Positions 1 through 8,745 of a stretch of 64,000 bases of DNA are shown here, one piece after another (position 1 is the stretch's first letter; each line of letters begins with the position of its first letter). The stretch covers positions 1-64,000 of the forward strand of contig CAVXLJ010000030.1 of NCBI GenBank assembly GCA_963762605.1, in the 5' to 3' direction. Position numbers and translations under genes: made by a program. A model generated the notes under the pieces. That model was not told the DNA's origin, did not search any database, and saw only the letters and a list, made by a program, of their open reading frames with translations. This DNA comes from CAVSRC01 sp963762605 (lineage in GTDB: Bacteria > Pseudomonadota > Alphaproteobacteria > Rhizobiales > Kaistiaceae).

Positions 1-665
1 AAGGCGGCGTCGAAATGCGCTTGCAGCGCCGCCACCGCCTCCGCCGCATTCCTCTTCCGACACGCCTCGATGATCCGCATGTGTTCACGCAGAGTGTGCA
101 ACGCCAGAGGCGGCGTCAGGCGCCGCTCGAGGCGCAGAATGCGGATGTAGTTATGGATGCGCTTGTAGCTTGAATCGATGAGCCCGTTGTTCAGGCTGGC
201 GATGATGGAGCCGTGAAGCACGCCTTCCAGCTCCTCCAGTTCCGCGACCAGTGCATCGCTCAGCCCGTCATTCACCACACGATCCGCAATCTCGCGGTGC
301 TGGCGGGCCAGATCCTCGATCTCTTCATCGGAGGCAGTCTCGGCAAAGACCGCGACGGCGGCAGACTCGATGATGCTGCGAAACTGATAGGTCGACCGAG
401 TCAATTCGAGGCCCGGCTTGACGAACTGGATTCCGGTCCGCGGATGGATCGTCACGACGCCCTCGGCATCGAGGACGCGCAGCGCATCGCGCAGTGGGCC
501 CACCGGCACACCGGTCAATTCGACCAGTTCACCCTGGGAGACGAACGAGCCGGCGGGCAGCTTGCGATCGAACAGGACCTCGAGAATGCGGGCATAGGCA
601 AGATTGCCCAGGCTGCGACCGCTGCCGGCCTGTTCATCCGTCTTCCGGGGAATCTTGCTCGCCAC
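1..665 (-). CDS. GntR/FadR-family transcriptional regulator (3' end outside window)
   Basis: Minus-strand frame that runs off the window start; 221 residues are visible. The N-terminal winged helix-turn-helix (about residues 15-80) has the GntR pattern: SYxR-like 'AYARILEVLFDRKL', 'SQGELVELTGV' and 'LRDALRVLEAEGVV'. An all-helical FCD-type effector domain follows, with 'EHMRIIEA' and repeated Asp/His/Glu positions that could bind metal. The GTG at 665 is preferred because GGAGGG lies 6-9 nt upstream; an in-frame ATG at 698 would add 11 residues without a better ribosome site. It is divergent from the enolase-superfamily gene at 738 and probably represses it and itself. The ligand is likely a sugar acid or its breakdown product (inference). 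Confidence 0.88.
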   Translation of the reverse strand, partial: MASKIPRKTDEQAGSGRSLGNLAYARILEVLFDRKLPAGSFVSQGELVELTGVPVGPLRDALRVLDAEGVVTIHPRTGIQFVKPGLELTRSTYQFRSIIESAAVAVFAETASDEEIEDLARQHREIADRVVNDGLSDALVAELEELEGVLHGSIIASLNNGLIDSSYKRIHNYIRILRLERRLTPPLALHTLREHMRIIEACRKRNAAEAVAALQAHFDAA

Positions 666-704
666 CTCTTGCCCTCCGCACCGGAACCTACTAAACATCA
701 ACAC

Positions 705-714
705 TGATATATCA
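705..714. promoter_or_regulatory. Perfect palindrome TGATATATCA between divergent genes, candidate GntR operator
   Basis: The 72-bp divergent spacer 666-737 holds the perfect 10-bp palindrome TGATATATCA, 40 bp from the regulator GTG and 24 bp from the enolase-family ATG. Its AT content stands out from the GC-rich surroundings. The position suits an operator controlling both genes. Binding by the adjacent GntR protein is an inference from adjacency alone. Confidence 0.45.
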
Positions 715-737
715 TCGTCGCAACTTGGTCGATCATA

Positions 738-1928
738 ATGCGCATATCGTCATTCGAGATCACCCGTTTTCAGTTCGCGCGCGATCGCGTTATCGGCGAC
801 AGCCAGATTCGAATCGACGACGCCAGCATCGCCACGCTCGAGGTGTTCGACGAACAAGGGCGGTCCGGCCTTGGTTTCACGCAGAACCTGCACCGCCCGC
901 TCCCGGCGCTCGAGGAGATTACCCGCATCTTCCTGAGCGAGGTGTGGCCCGGCCTCGAAGGCCATCCGCCGCTCGCGCTCATCCACCGCGTCAATCGGCC
1001 ACGCGGCGGCAACCGGCGCCCCTATGCCCTGCCGTTCGAGGAGGCGGTGCAAGTCGCGCTGTGGGACCTTGCCGCCAAGCAGGTCGGCCTGCCGCTTCAT
1101 CGGTTCCTCGGCAGCCGGCGCGACCGCGTGCGGGCCTATGCCTCGGGTCTTGATTTTCATCTGGAAGACAACGAATTCACCGAATTCTTCGCGTATGCCG
1201 ATTCCATCGGCTACAGCGCGTTCAAGATCAAGGTCGGTCATCCCGATTTCGCGCGCGACCTGCATCGCCTCGATCTCCTGACCAAGACGGTGCGCCCCGG
1301 TGCGCTTGTCATGATCGACGCGAACGAAGCCTGGGGCGCGAAGGAAGCACTCGTCAAAATCACACGGATCCGCGACGCCGGATTCAACGTGATGTGGGTC
1401 GAAGACCCGATCCTGCGTGACGATTTCGATGGTCTGCGGATGCTGCGTCAGGCCGCCCCGTGGACGCTGATCAACTCCGGAGAATACCTCGACGCGGCCG
1501 GCAAGAGGCAGCTCATGCTGGCGGGCGGAACGGACATACTCAATGTCCACGGCCCGGTGACCGACGTGATGCGGATCGGCTGGCTGGCCGCCGAGCTCGG
1601 TATCCCGGTCAGCCTCGGAAATACCTTCCTCGAGTTGGGCGTCCACGCAGCATGTGCCCTGCCTGAGGTCGAATGGCTGGAATACTCGTTCCAGAATTTC
1701 GACCACCTCGTCGAGCAGCCGGTCGAGATCCGCGATGGCTGGGCCTACGCGCCCAACCGTCCCGGCCACGGCCTGGTGTTGTCCGAAACCGCCCGCCGCG
1801 ACTGGGCGCGCCCGGCCGTTCTGGCCCGCGCCGAGCTGGGCGTCGCGCCGTTCAATCCGCGGCTTAACCCCGCACCGAAACTTGCCGCCGACGGGGCCGA
1901 CCCGGTCCGGCCAAGAACCATCGCGTAA
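738..1928 (+). CDS. Enolase-superfamily (mandelate racemase/muconate lactonizing) dehydratase-like protein
   Basis: 396 aa. The N-terminal capping domain (about 1-125) is followed by a TIM barrel. Visible barrel residues are the K163-I-K165 pair, metal ligands D194 (in 'MIDANEAW'), E222 ('WVEDPI') and E249 ('SGEYL'), and H303 near the end of strand 7-8. Family members abstract a proton alpha to a carboxylate, usually dehydrating or epimerising sugar acids. The usual 'xPHxx' after the seventh strand reads 'PVSLGNT' here, so the acid/base dyad may differ from standard galactonate or rhamnonate dehydratases. It heads a plus-strand cluster with a rhamnose-mutarotase-like gene and three dehydrogenases, which suggests non-phosphorylative deoxy-sugar breakdown. 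The substrate is not determined. Confidence 0.85.
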   Translation: MRISSFEITRFQFARDRVIGDSQIRIDDASIATLEVFDEQGRSGLGFTQNLHRPLPALEEITRIFLSEVWPGLEGHPPLALIHRVNRPRGGNRRPYALPFEEAVQVALWDLAAKQVGLPLHRFLGSRRDRVRAYASGLDFHLEDNEFTEFFAYADSIGYSAFKIKVGHPDFARDLHRLDLLTKTVRPGALVMIDANEAWGAKEALVKITRIRDAGFNVMWVEDPILRDDFDGLRMLRQAAPWTLINSGEYLDAAGKRQLMLAGGTDILNVHGPVTDVMRIGWLAAELGIPVSLGNTFLELGVHAACALPEVEWLEYSFQNFDHLVEQPVEIRDGWAYAPNRPGHGLVLSETARRDWARPAVLARAELGVAPFNPRLNPAPKLAADGADPVRPRTIA

Positions 1929-1961
1929 ACCAAGAACCGCAGCATGGAATAGGAGGGAACC

Positions 1962-3254
1962 GTGAAATCACTACGCATCACTCTGGGGCTTGCGGCACTG
2001 TTGACCGCTGGCTCAGTTTTTGCCGCTAGCTCAGCGATAGCCGCTGACAGCAAGGGCATCACCGTTTGGGTTGACGCCACGCGCCAGCCCGCCGTCGAGG
2101 CATTTATCAAGGACAATCCCGACGTCAAGGTCAACATGGTCCTTTACGATGCCTCATCGGGCGCATCGGGCTCCTTGCAGACCAAGATCGGGCTCGCCGA
2201 TCAGGCCGGCGAGGGATGGCCGGACGTGGTGTTCTCGACCCAGAACAACGACGTCTCGTGGATCGCGAAAGAGACCAACGGCGTCCAGGCGTTCGCCGCG
2301 GTGCTCAACAAGGGCATGTTTGACAAGGCGTGGCTGGACGGCTTCACCCCCGGCGCCCTCGATCCGGTGACGGTGGACGGCACCGTCTATGGGCTCAGGA
2401 ACGACCTCGCCCCGGTGCTGTTCTGGTACAACAAGTCGCTGCTCGACAAGTTCGGCTACGACGTCCCCAAGACCTGGGAAGACTACCAGGCGCTTGGCGA
2501 CAAGCTCGCCAAGGACCACCCCGGCTACTTCCTGGGTTCCGTCGGTGACGGCTTCGAAGGCCCCTACATCTACTACTGGGCCGGCGCAGCGCCGATCTTC
2601 CAGGTGAAGGGCGACACGTTCATGTCCGACGTGAACGCGCCGAACTCGAAGCGCGTGACCGCCATGCTCGACCACATGCTGGGCAACGGCACGATCACGC
2701 AGGACAGCGTCTTCGGCGCCGGCTTTGTCGCCAAGGCGGATCACCTCGTCGCCATCCCCGGCCCCGCCTGGTATTCGGGCGCGCTCTTCCACAATGACCA
2801 GAGCGTCAACGCCAAGTCGGGTGAATGGGGTGCGGCTCCTCCCCTCTATTGGAACGGCGCCGACAAGGTGACCGGTAACGTCGGTGGCGGTGTGTGGTAC
2901 ATTTCCAGCCACACCACTGACACCGCTGATGTCGTCACGTTCATGAAGTATATCATCACCAACCCAAAGACGGCGGGCACGGGCGGGCTTCCGGCTTACC
3001 AGTCCGCCGCCAACACGTGGCTCGACACCCAGGCGTCCAGCGGCTTCTTTGCTGGCGACTTCAAGGTGGCCGTTTCGACCGCGGCGAGTTCGGTGTGGAG
3101 CGGTTGGGGCTATCCCAAGTTCTCGCCCGAGACGTCCTGGTCCAAGATCATCGTGCCTGGCCTTGCTGCCGGAAAGACGATTGCCGATTTGGCCCCGGCT
3201 TGGGAGCAGGAGATGAAGAACGAAGCTCAGGTCGAGGGCTACGATACCAACTGA
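1962..3254 (+). CDS. Sugar ABC transporter substrate-binding protein, family 1 (CUT1 type)
   Basis: 430 aa, periplasmic. GTG start with a strong AGGAGGG ribosome site just upstream. A Sec signal peptide is visible (KSLR, hydrophobic core, cleavage near 'SSAIA-AD', residue ~28). The mature protein has the family-1 pattern: 'ITVWVDATRQPAVEAF', 'GLADQAGEGWPDVVF', 'VYGLRNDLAPVLFWYNKSLL' and 'WYSGALF'. It delivers a carbohydrate to the two permeases that follow. The gene lies 33 nt after the enolase-family gene and is probably cotranscribed with it. Ligand unknown; the mutarotase neighbour suggests a deoxyhexose or similar sugar. Confidence 0.93.
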   Translation: MKSLRITLGLAALLTAGSVFAASSAIAADSKGITVWVDATRQPAVEAFIKDNPDVKVNMVLYDASSGASGSLQTKIGLADQAGEGWPDVVFSTQNNDVSWIAKETNGVQAFAAVLNKGMFDKAWLDGFTPGALDPVTVDGTVYGLRNDLAPVLFWYNKSLLDKFGYDVPKTWEDYQALGDKLAKDHPGYFLGSVGDGFEGPYIYYWAGAAPIFQVKGDTFMSDVNAPNSKRVTAMLDHMLGNGTITQDSVFGAGFVAKADHLVAIPGPAWYSGALFHNDQSVNAKSGEWGAAPPLYWNGADKVTGNVGGGVWYISSHTTDTADVVTFMKYIITNPKTAGTGGLPAYQSAANTWLDTQASSGFFAGDFKVAVSTAASSVWSGWGYPKFSPETSWSKIIVPGLAAGKTIADLAPAWEQEMKNEAQVEGYDTN

Positions 3255-3289
3255 CCTGATGCCTTGTTCAAACGTCGGAGTTTGACGAC

Positions 3290-4228
3290 GTGAACACGCC
3301 GATTGATACCGCTGCCCGCCCGCAACCGGGTGGGCAGCGGCCTGCTTCGCGGAATGAGCCGAACATGCAGAATGCTCAGGCCCGGGCCGGGATGGCCTTC
3401 GTCGCCCTCTACACGCTCTTTCTTCTCTTCTTCGGCATTCTGCCGACGGTCTATGCGATCTATCTCGCCTTCACCAAGCGCGGCGCCTTCGTCGGCTTCG
3501 CCAACTTCGTGAAGGTGTTCCACGACTATCGTTTCCTCCCCGCCCTGCAGCATGTGAGCCTCTACCTGATCGTGTGGCTCTCCGGCCTGGTGGTGCTGGT
3601 GGTGCTGCTTGCCCTCGTCGTCCACGCGCTCGGCGCCCGCTGGCTGTCGACCAGCGTGCGGTTTGCCTACTACATTCCCGGCGCCCTGGCCGGCGCCGCC
3701 AGCGTCATGTTGTGGCTGTTCGTGCTCGACCCGACGGTCAGCCCGGTTTCCTTCGTGCTCAAGGCTCTCGGCTACAAGACGTTCGTCGATGTCGTCCAGG
3801 TCAACCAGCTCCACGTCGTTCTCGCCATCGTCGCGTTCTGGACGGGCGCCGGCGGGTGGATCGTGGTGATGTACGGCGCACTCAACAATATCAGCCACGA
3901 GCTGATCGAGGCCGCGCGCGTCGATGGGGCAGGGCCCATAAGGACGGCGTGGTCCATCCAGATTCCGCTGTTGCGCAAGTGGATCTCTTACATGGTCATC
4001 CTGTCGTTCGCCGGCGGAACCCAGCTCTTCGTCGAGCCCAAGGTGCTGTCCCAGGCGAGCCGCGGCGTGGTCACGCAGGACTATTCGCTCAACCAGCTCG
4101 CCTTCCTCTACGCGTTCAAGCAGAGCAACTTCAACGGCTCGGCGGCGATCTCTCTGGTCCTTCTCTTCATCGCCATCGTGCTCAGCGTCTTCTTCGTCTT
4201 CCGGGGAGGCCTCTTTGAGCGCGCGTGA
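3290..4228 (+). CDS. Sugar ABC transporter permease, MalF type
   Basis: 312 aa inner-membrane protein, GTG start with GGAG 9 nt upstream. About six membrane segments are visible, starting with 'FVALYTLFLLFFGILPTVYAIYLAF'. The conserved cytoplasmic EAA loop is present ('ELIEAARVDGAGPIRTAWSIQIP'), which contacts the ATPase. A polar N-terminal tail of about 35 residues precedes the first segment. It pairs with the next permease, and its 3' end overlaps that gene by 14 nt. No ATPase gene belongs to this set. Confidence 0.93.
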   Translation: MNTPIDTAARPQPGGQRPASRNEPNMQNAQARAGMAFVALYTLFLLFFGILPTVYAIYLAFTKRGAFVGFANFVKVFHDYRFLPALQHVSLYLIVWLSGLVVLVVLLALVVHALGARWLSTSVRFAYYIPGALAGAASVMLWLFVLDPTVSPVSFVLKALGYKTFVDVVQVNQLHVVLAIVAFWTGAGGWIVVMYGALNNISHELIEAARVDGAGPIRTAWSIQIPLLRKWISYMVILSFAGGTQLFVEPKVLSQASRGVVTQDYSLNQLAFLYAFKQSNFNGSAAISLVLLFIAIVLSVFFVFRGGLFERA

Positions 4229-5129
4229 CGAACGGCTTCGAGGCGCGGTCGTGCAGGCCACCTCACCGGGGGCGTGGCTCGGCCGCGTCTTGACGGCACT
4301 GCTTCTCATCTTCTTCGTGCTGTTCTTCGTCGTGCCGCTTGTGTGGTTTGTGCTCGCTCCCACCAAGACCGACCGGCAGCTTCTGCTCGACAATCCGTTC
4401 GCGGTGGGTGACATCCCCACGCTCATCCACAATTGGGGCACCCTGGTCGACTTCCAGAAGGGTCTGATCTGGACCTGGCTCGCCAATTCGACCTACTACT
4501 GCCTGGCGGCCCTGGCGATCACGCTGGGCATCAGCATCCCTGCGGGCTACGCCATGGCGCTGACCGAGTTCCCCGGGCGCAGGGCGCTGCTTGCCTTGAC
4601 GCTTGTCGTCATGCTGGTCCCGAGCACCGCGCTGGTGCTGCCGATCTTTCTCGAGCTCAGCGCCGTACACCTGATCGGCAACCCGCTCTCCGTGATCCTG
4701 CCGTTTTCGTTTTTCCCGTTCGGCGTCTACCTGACCTACATCTACTTCTCCACCGCCATCTCCAGGGACCTTCTCGACGCCGCCCGCATCGACGGGGCCG
4801 GTGAATTCCAGGTGTTCAGGATGGTGGCCATGCCGCTGGCAACCCCGGTCATCGCTTTGGTCGGCTTCTTCAGTTTCGTCGGCAACTGGAACAACTATTT
4901 CCTGCCCTTTGTGACCGTTCCCGGACGAAAGTCCCCGATTCAGGTCGGCATTGCCGAACTGCTGTCGAACGTGGGGCAATTCAACCCGACCAACTCCGCA
5001 TCGACCACGATCTCGCTCTCGACGCTTGCCTTGGCCATCTTGATTGCGGTGGCACCGGTGCTCATCGTCTTTCTCTTCTCGCAGCGTTTCCTGGTGACTG
5101 GCATGACCGCCGGCGGCATGAAAGAGTAG
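4215..5129 (+). CDS. Sugar ABC transporter permease, MalG type
   Basis: 304 aa inner-membrane protein, TTG start overlapping the upstream permease by 14 nt, which implies translational coupling. Six or so membrane segments and the EAA loop ('DLLDAARIDGAGEFQVFRMVAMPLA') mark it as the second CUT1 permease. The C-terminal end 'QRFLVTGMTAGGMKE' is the typical MalG-family tail. An importer of this class needs an MsmK/UgpC-type ATPase dimer; none is encoded nearby, so a shared ATPase from elsewhere is expected. Confidence 0.93.
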   Translation: MSARDERLRGAVVQATSPGAWLGRVLTALLLIFFVLFFVVPLVWFVLAPTKTDRQLLLDNPFAVGDIPTLIHNWGTLVDFQKGLIWTWLANSTYYCLAALAITLGISIPAGYAMALTEFPGRRALLALTLVVMLVPSTALVLPIFLELSAVHLIGNPLSVILPFSFFPFGVYLTYIYFSTAISRDLLDAARIDGAGEFQVFRMVAMPLATPVIALVGFFSFVGNWNNYFLPFVTVPGRKSPIQVGIAELLSNVGQFNPTNSASTTISLSTLALAILIAVAPVLIVFLFSQRFLVTGMTAGGMKE

Positions 5130-5173
5130 TGGATCGGTCGGTTACACGTGGCTTGCGCAGGTCGGAGTACGAA

Positions 5174-5509
5174 ATGAGCGTTCGCCGCATGGCCATGGTC
5201 ATCGGGATCAAGCCGGAGAAGATCGCGCTCTACAAGGAACTGCACGCTCATCCCTGGCCCGAGATGAACGCTGCGCTGAGCGCCGCCAATATCCGCAACT
5301 ATTCAATCTACCTGCGCGAGCCGGAGAACCTGCTCTTCGGCTACTGGGAATACGCCGGCTCGGACTATGCGGCCGACATGAAGGTCCTGGACGAGCTTGC
5401 CGTGAGCAAGAAGTGGCTGGCGCTGACCGATCCCTGCCAGGAGCGCCTGAAATCGGCGCCGGAAGGCGAGTGGTGGAGCATGATGCCCGAAGTCTACCAC
5501 CTCGATTGA
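5174..5509 (+). CDS. rhaM: L-rhamnose mutarotase-like protein (RhaM family)
   Basis: 111 aa, about the usual length for the family (~104). The family pattern is clear: 'GIKPEKIALYKELHA', 'WPEMNAALSAANIRNYSIYLRE', 'LLFGYWEYAG' and the C-terminal 'LTDPCQERL'. These proteins interconvert alpha and beta anomers of L-rhamnose or related sugars in the cytoplasm. The ATG at 5174 is chosen because GGAG lies 7 nt upstream; the frame is open back to a GTG at 5129, but that stretch does not resemble the family. It follows the CUT1 permeases by 44 nt and supports a 6-deoxyhexose or similar aldose as substrate. The gene name is by similarity only. Confidence 0.8.
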   Translation: MSVRRMAMVIGIKPEKIALYKELHAHPWPEMNAALSAANIRNYSIYLREPENLLFGYWEYAGSDYAADMKVLDELAVSKKWLALTDPCQERLKSAPEGEWWSMMPEVYHLD

Positions 5510-5720
5510 CCGGGATGCCTCCATTGCTCCGGCCTCGGAAGACGCTGAATATCCCGGACCGATCCTTTCGGTCACCGGCGTTGGAGCCGCCACCGCTGCC
5601 GGCTTCTGCGAAGCCGGGCCGCACGAGCCGCCGCCGGCAGCCCGGCGCACGACACGGGCTCGGATGCCAAGATAAGGTGCGCCGTCACCAGACGCGCCGC
5701 AGAACCATGGGAGAATCAGG
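5510..5720. other. Intergenic stretch with GC hairpin CCGGCTTC-TGC-GAAGCCGG
   Basis: 211 bp between the mutarotase-like gene and the zinc dehydrogenase. It contains a perfect 8-bp stem with a 3-nt loop at 5599-5617. There is no T-run after it on either strand, so it is a transcript-stability or partial-termination hairpin rather than a clear intrinsic terminator. No coding region seen. Confidence 0.35.
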
Positions 5721-6743
5721 ATGAAGGCGCTGGTCTATGTCGCTCCGCACAAGGTCGAGGTGCGCGACGTCCCGGTTCCGGCTGCTCGCCCGGGTGCAGC
5801 CAGGATCAGGATGCACTTGTGCGGCGTCTGCGGTTCCGACATCAGCATCGTGTCCGGCAAGCACCCGCGCGCCAAGGCGCCGCTGGTCATCGGCCACGAG
5901 TTCGTCGGCACCGTCGAAGAGATCCGCGACGGCAGCGGGCGCATCGCGGTTGGCGACCGCGTCGTCGCCTACCCGCTGATCTCGTGCGGAACCTGCCTGC
6001 CCTGCCGCACCGGCCACCCGCACGTCTGCCAGACGCTGAAGCTGATCGGCATCGACGGCGACGGCGGCATGGCCGAGACCGCGTGGGTCGACGAGGACGT
6101 CCTGTTCCGCGTGCCCGACGCGCTCGGCGACGAGGTGGCGGCGCTCGTCGAGCCATTGGCGGTGATCGTCCGCTCGCTGCATCAGGCCCGCTTCAACCTG
6201 CTCGATTCCGCGGTGGTGACCGGCGCCGGGCCGATCGGCCTGTTGACCGCCATCGTGCTCAGGCACAGCGGCGCCTCGCGGATCATCGTTTCCGATATCG
6301 ATGAGGGCCGCCTTGGTCTCACCGCCGCGCTCGGCTTCGAGACGGTCGACGTACGCAACACCAACCTCGTCGAGCATGTCGCGGCGACCACCGCCGGCGA
6401 GGGCGTCGATGTCGTGTTCGAATGCAGCGGCGCCGAGAACGCCGCGCTTGAGATGACCAAGCTGGCGCGCGTCGGCGGCATGATCTGCATGACCGGCATC
6501 CACAAGGCGCCGCGCGCCGTCGACCTGCGCGACATCAATTTCAAGGAGCAGACCCTGATCGGTTCGCGCGTCTACACCAAGCGCGAGTTCGAGACCACCG
6601 TCGGCTATGCCCTGGCGATCGCCGATGACCTGAAGAAGGTCGTGACCCAGGTCGTGCCGCTGTCGCAGTCGGAGAGCCTGTTCGACCTCATCGCCGACCC
6701 CGCAGTGCCGACCGCGAAGGTTCTGGTCGATTGCACCCGCTGA
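5721..6743 (+). CDS. Zinc-dependent alcohol dehydrogenase (MDR family, sorbitol/threonine dehydrogenase-like)
   Basis: 340 aa cytoplasmic NAD(P)-dependent oxidoreductase. Catalytic zinc ligands are C37 in 'CGVCGSD', H59-E60 in 'GHEF', and E144 in 'VEPLAV'. The structural zinc lobe has C89, C92, C95 and C103. The Rossmann signature 'GAGPIGLL' lies at about 168-175, followed by 'VSDIDEGRL' whose acidic D fits NAD preference. Likely oxidises a secondary hydroxyl of a sugar or sugar acid from the upstream pathway. The start is an ATG 11 nt after 'GGGAGAATC', a plausible ribosome site. Followed after 20 nt by an SDR gene. Confidence 0.92.
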   Translation: MKALVYVAPHKVEVRDVPVPAARPGAARIRMHLCGVCGSDISIVSGKHPRAKAPLVIGHEFVGTVEEIRDGSGRIAVGDRVVAYPLISCGTCLPCRTGHPHVCQTLKLIGIDGDGGMAETAWVDEDVLFRVPDALGDEVAALVEPLAVIVRSLHQARFNLLDSAVVTGAGPIGLLTAIVLRHSGASRIIVSDIDEGRLGLTAALGFETVDVRNTNLVEHVAATTAGEGVDVVFECSGAENAALEMTKLARVGGMICMTGIHKAPRAVDLRDINFKEQTLIGSRVYTKREFETTVGYALAIADDLKKVVTQVVPLSQSESLFDLIADPAVPTAKVLVDCTR

Positions 6744-6763
6744 TCCATCCGAAAGAAAAGCCG

Positions 6764-7522
6764 ATGACACTGTTCGATGTCGCCGACCGCAAAGCCATTG
6801 TCACCGGAGGAACCCGCGGCCTTGGCCACGGCATGGCCGAGGCGCTGCTTGAGCAGGGCGCCGAGGTCGTCATCTTCGGCACAGGCGCGAACGCTGAGGC
6901 GGTTGCCGGCGCGTTCCGCGCGCGCGGGCTTGCCTGCCACGGCCTTGCCGTCGATCTCGCCGACGCCGCGGCACGCCGCGACGGATTCGATCGGGCACTG
7001 GAAAAGCTCGGCGGCCGGCTGGACATTCTGGTGAATTCCGCCGGCGTCCAGCGCCGCCACAAGAGCGAGGAATTTCCGCTCGACGACTGGTCCGCGGTGC
7101 TCGAGGTCAACCTCACCGCGGTCTTCGCGCTGTGCCAGATGGCGGCCCGTGTCATGCTCGGTCAGGGTCACGGCAAGATCATCAACCTCGCCTCGCTGCT
7201 GTCGTTTTTCGGCGGCTACACGGTGCCCGCCTACGCTGCCAGCAAGGGCGGTGTCGCCCAGCTGACCAAGGCGCTGGCCAACGAATGGGCCGCGCGCGGC
7301 ATCAACGTCAACGCGCTCGCCCCCGGCTATATGGCGACGGAGATGAATTCCGCGCTCATCGCCGACGCCGGCCGCAACGCCGAGATCTCCGCCCGCATCC
7401 CGGCGCATCGCTGGGGAACGCCCGACGACATGAAGGGGCCATTGCTGTTCCTCGCCTCTTCGGCATCCGACTATGTCAACGGTGCGGTCATTCCGGTGGA
7501 CGGCGGCTATCTCGGCCGCTGA
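6764..7522 (+). CDS. SDR-family oxidoreductase (gluconate 5-dehydrogenase-like)
   Basis: 252 aa. It has the classical SDR set: nucleotide motif 'TGGTRGLG' near the N terminus, 'NSAG', active-site Ser in 'ASLLS', and the catalytic 'YAASK'. The C terminus ends 'VNGAVIPVDGGYLGR', as in gluconate/2-deoxygluconate dehydrogenases. The ATG at 6764 is used; the frame extends upstream to a TTG at 6731 inside the preceding gene. It sits between two other dehydrogenases and probably handles a keto-sugar acid (inference). Confidence 0.9.
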   Translation: MTLFDVADRKAIVTGGTRGLGHGMAEALLEQGAEVVIFGTGANAEAVAGAFRARGLACHGLAVDLADAAARRDGFDRALEKLGGRLDILVNSAGVQRRHKSEEFPLDDWSAVLEVNLTAVFALCQMAARVMLGQGHGKIINLASLLSFFGGYTVPAYAASKGGVAQLTKALANEWAARGINVNALAPGYMATEMNSALIADAGRNAEISARIPAHRWGTPDDMKGPLLFLASSASDYVNGAVIPVDGGYLGR

Positions 7523-7556
7523 GGCACTCCCGACAAAGGCCCAGGAACACCACCCC

Positions 7557-8525
7557 ATGAAGATCGTCATATCCGATTGCGACCACGACTCGATGAGCGT
7601 CGAAGAGAGGCTGTTCGCCGCCAGCGGCCTCTCCTACACGCACCTGGCTTGCAGGACGGAAGACGATGTCATCGCCGAGTGCCGCGGCGCCGGCGTCATC
7701 ATGAACCAGTACGCGCCGTTCACGACCCGCGTTTTCGCCGCGCTCCGCCCCGATTTGAAGCTGATCGTGCGCTACGGCGTCGGGGTCGACAATATCGACC
7801 TCGATGCGGCGACCCGGTTTGGGGTGCAGGTGTGCAACGTGCCTGACTACGGCATGTACGAAGTCTCCGACCACGCACTCGGCCTCATGCTTGCCCTGGT
7901 GCGCAAGCTGCCGTTCATCACCGAGCTGAACCGGCGCGGCATCTGGGACTACCGCCGCACGATCCCGGTGCGCCGCATCAGCACGCTGACCGTCGGCGTC
8001 GTCGGCGTCGGCCGCATCGGCGGCCTGTTCGCGCGCAAGGTCAACGCGCTCGGCTGCCGCGTGCTTGGCACCGACCCGCTGAGGCCCAAACTGGAACGCC
8101 AGCATCCCGAACTCAGCTTCGTCTCGTTCGACGAACTGGTGGCGGAATCGGACGTGATCTCGATCCATTGCCCGCTCACCCCCGAAACGCTCAATCTGTT
8201 CGGCGCCGATGCACTGGCTCGCATGAAGCCGACGGCGCTGCTCATCAACACGGCGCGCGGCGGCATCATCGATGAAACCGCCTTGGCCGATGCGCTGGCG
8301 CGTGGGGCGATCGGCGGCGCGGCGATCGATACCGTCGCGCGCGAGCCGCTGGCGGCGGATTCGCCCCTCCTGTCTCACGCCAACTGCCTGGTGACGCCGC
8401 ATATGGCCTGGTATTCGGAAGAGTCGGCGGAAGAACTCAATCGCAAGGTGGCGGAGGAATCGATCCGCTTCGTCAAGGGCGAAGCGGTGCGCTATCCCGT
8501 CAACAGCCCGAACGTGGCGCCTTGA
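7557..8525 (+). CDS. D-isomer-specific 2-hydroxyacid dehydrogenase, CtBP/SerA-like
   Basis: 322 aa. NAD-binding core with 'GVVGVGRIGG' (about 147-156), substrate/catalytic residues R234 in 'NTARGG', E263 in 'AREP' and H282 in 'PHMAWYSEES'. The 'PHMAWYSEES' ending of the core is typical of the CtBP-type subfamily. It reduces 2-keto acids or oxidises D-2-hydroxy acids. The ATG at 7557 is 34 nt after the SDR stop; the frame continues upstream inside the SDR gene, but that part is not conserved-looking. Last gene of the plus-strand cluster. Confidence 0.9.
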   Translation: MKIVISDCDHDSMSVEERLFAASGLSYTHLACRTEDDVIAECRGAGVIMNQYAPFTTRVFAALRPDLKLIVRYGVGVDNIDLDAATRFGVQVCNVPDYGMYEVSDHALGLMLALVRKLPFITELNRRGIWDYRRTIPVRRISTLTVGVVGVGRIGGLFARKVNALGCRVLGTDPLRPKLERQHPELSFVSFDELVAESDVISIHCPLTPETLNLFGADALARMKPTALLINTARGGIIDETALADALARGAIGGAAIDTVAREPLAADSPLLSHANCLVTPHMAWYSEESAEELNRKVAEESIRFVKGEAVRYPVNSPNVAP

Positions 8526-8745
8526 TCGACAGACGCAAGAAGCTGCGGTTACAGATCGGCCATGACGTTGTCGATGCCGGCCGCGTACCGGTCGCGATGG
8601 CCATTGCGCTCGGCCCGGCGCGCGGCGTTGGCGGCTTGCTCCGCCAAGCTGCATCATCGCTGGGGAGGCACGACCAAATCTTTCTGTCCGTACCCGCGAC
8701 ACGCGATCGATGTGCGCATTGATCGCCGGGTCTTCCAGCCACCAA
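8526..8745. other. Non-coding stretch between convergent operons
   Basis: About 220 bp between the hydroxyacid dehydrogenase stop and the terminator of the facing operon. Short open frames on both strands show no recognisable motif or ribosome site. I see no RNA gene. Confidence 0.5.

Noticed and set aside
7977..8300. GC-rich repeats looking like tandem 'GCGTCGGCGTCGGC' units
   Set aside because: They encode the Rossmann glycine loop of the hydroxyacid dehydrogenase; codon-driven, not a repeat element.
8522..8722. Short plus-strand frame after the hydroxyacid dehydrogenase
   Set aside because: No domain, no ribosome site; lies in a non-coding convergent gap.
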